From NCBI GenBank assembly GCA_004014935.1, contig CP025325.1, forward strand, positions 372,001-436,000: a DNA stretch of 64,000 nucleotides, given 5' to 3'. The position numbers and the translations under genes were made by a program. The notes under the pieces were generated by a model, which had not been told where the DNA came from, searched no databases, and was given only the letters and a program-made list of their open reading frames with translations. The stretch's first letter is position 1. Every line of letters begins with the position of its first letter. Shown here in pieces: positions 62,863 through 64,000 of the stretch. This stretch comes from Saccharomycopsis malanga (lineage: Eukaryota; Ascomycota; Saccharomycetes; Ascoideales; Saccharomycopsidaceae).

Positions 62863-64000
62863 TGTTATCCCTAAACATTATCTCTATCAACGTGCAAAAG
62901 AAAAACCATGTTCATGAAGTACTACTTGATGAATATGTAACCCAGCCAAACACGATCATTTTAGTTCAGGAGCCAGCGTCAGTTAGAGGAGTTGACGGTA
63001 AAAAGGAACCACTAAATCACCCAATGTTCAAGAAATTGTGGCATGAAAATACGGACGAGAAAACAAGAGCTGTCACTTATATTAACAGAGGCATGTTGAC
63101 AGCACGCCACAGCGTAGACTACATTGCTAACATGAACTCAAGAGATTTAGTATCCATCAAGATTAAGTATAAAAAGAAAAAAATTAACATAATAAATGCA
63201 TACGACGCTCCGTTAGGCTCTGAACTACACAACAGAAGCATGACATTAGAAGTTATAACTCAGCAGATTAACAAGATATCGGGTCCTTGCATCATCGCAG
63301 GAGACTTGAACGCAGCCCATCCGGGCTTCACTAGTCGAGTTATAACAAATAATGAACATGCCAGAAAATACGAAAGAATAAATTTGTTGTTGGAAAACCA
63401 TGACTTTACCTCCATTGGAATCTACGATCAAACAACGCACCGTCAAGGCAATGTTCTTGATGTTGTGTTCGTTTCTAGAGACCTATTGTAGCCAAAGTCA
63501 ATGAATTATATAAAGAAGTAGGATCTGACCATTTAGCAGTAACAACAACAATACAAGAAAACAAGATTCTAGCAGAAAGCCATGAAGTCTACAATTTTGA
63601 GCTTTCAAATTGGGACCAAATAGCTGAACGCTTAAACAAGAAACAGGTCAAACGAAGCATAAATTCAACAGAGTCTTTAAACAGAGTAACAGCCAGCTTC
63701 ACCAAACAAACAAGAAGAGCCATTAATGCAAACACACCAAAAATGAAACCAAAACAGTGGCACAAACGATGGATGACGAAAGACATTAGAAATTTAAGAA
63801 ACAAACTCGGGCAAATAAGACGCAATCCATCATTATATTCAACTTGGGGTCCCATGATGAAAAAACAGATTCAAAAGGCGAAAGCAGATAAACGGAACAG
63901 CTTTTTGAAATCAAGAAACCAAGAGAATGTATGGGCAGCGTATAAATATACTAAAGCAAGAAGAAACCAAACCAGTCCAATGGAGAAGTCGTTACGAAAG
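62862..64000 (+). pseudogene. LINE ORF2, endonuclease part, frameshifted
   Basis: An EEP (APE-like) endonuclease: LNIISINVQKKN, ILVQEPASVRG (metal Glu), INAYDAP, IIAGDLNAAHPGF (catalytic Asp/Asn) and GNVLDVVFVS. The frame stops at 63489-63491. Reading resumes at 63485 in the -1 frame with AKVNELYKEVGSDHLAVTTTI, which supplies the missing SDH motif. It then stays open to the window end (NFELSNWDQIAERL...WHKRWMTKDIRNLRNKLGQIRR). One base has therefore been lost, or a -1 shift occurs. The reverse transcriptase is not in view. As it stands ORF2 lacks a complete endonuclease in one frame. Confidence 0.8.

Larger units (their letters stand above)
60998..64000 (+). mobile_element. Non-LTR retrotransposon (LINE), 3' truncated by the window end
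   Basis: The element holds ORF1 (61018-62124), a spacer with two tandem arrays, a short second ORF (62479-62862) and an ORF2 opening with an EEP-type endonuclease (from 62862). The reverse transcriptase would lie beyond 64000. EEP endonuclease places it outside the restriction-enzyme-type LINEs; L1/Zorro or Tad/I-type relatives are possible. The codon style (A-rich, AGA, ACA, AAC) differs from neighbouring genes. Confidence 0.85.

Overview
This window looks like a chromosomal segment of an ascomycete yeast (Saccharomycotina). Its single-copy genes match yeast families at full length: UBP3, ARG4, CAK1, CKB1, HIR2, GEP3/MTG3, TAF1, PXL1, MSB2, FDH1, two cytosolic aminoacyl-tRNA synthetases and a YJR096W-type reductase. 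The DNA is AT-rich. Introns are few and 5'-biased. In all three introns found here the branch-point sequence lies only a few bases from the 3' AG, which recalls early-diverging yeasts such as Yarrowia/Dipodascales. A LINE, two SINE-like families, a velvet-domain protein and a GH26-type hydrolase are uncommon for budding yeasts and fit the same placement, which is an inference.

Layout. 0.8-2.9 kb: velvet-domain regulator. 3.3-5.1 kb (-): UBP3. 5.7-6.6 kb (-): secreted GH26-like hydrolase. 7.6-9.5 kb (-): Vik1/Cik1-like coiled-coil/dead-motor protein. 10.8-14.7 kb: AsnRS (-) and ProRS (+) sharing a 220-bp divergent promoter. 14.7-17.7 kb: gene-free, with tandem arrays and a 476-bp octanucleotide repeat. 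17.7-19.1 kb: ARG4. 19.8-21.2 kb: a divergent pair of small, spliced, secreted paralogues that I do not recognise; both are missed by simple ORF calling. 21.6-23.8 kb (-): peroxisomal ABC half-transporter. 24.5-25.3 kb: aldo-keto reductase. 27.9-30.8 kb: Msb2-type signalling mucin. 32.3-33.5 kb: CAK1. 35.7-36.7 kb (-): CKB1 with a 239-nt intron. 38.2-41.2 kb: HIR2. 42.2-44.3 kb: mitochondrial permuted GTPase. 45.6-48.8 kb: TAF1. 49.5-50.6 kb (-): formate dehydrogenase. 52.5-55.8 kb: PXL1. 57.6-58.9 kb: secreted aspartic protease. 61.0-64.0 kb: a LINE that runs off the window end.

The gaps between genes are dominated by a tRNA-derived SINE of about 350 bp (SINE-A, over 20 whole or partial copies, both strands). 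It has a tRNA-Phe-like head and a 3' end that grows into microsatellites. There are also two copies of a second, roughly 490-bp tRNA-headed family (SINE-B), and three copies of a short dispersed element (R3) whose flanking arms pair with compensatory changes. The LINE sits immediately 3' of a full-length SINE-A.

The protein genes are mostly housekeeping and not organised by pathway. The most unusual items are the velvet regulator, the paired spliced secreted genes, the SINE/LINE system and the R3 hairpin. I found no convincing functional tRNA gene, rRNA gene or CRISPR.
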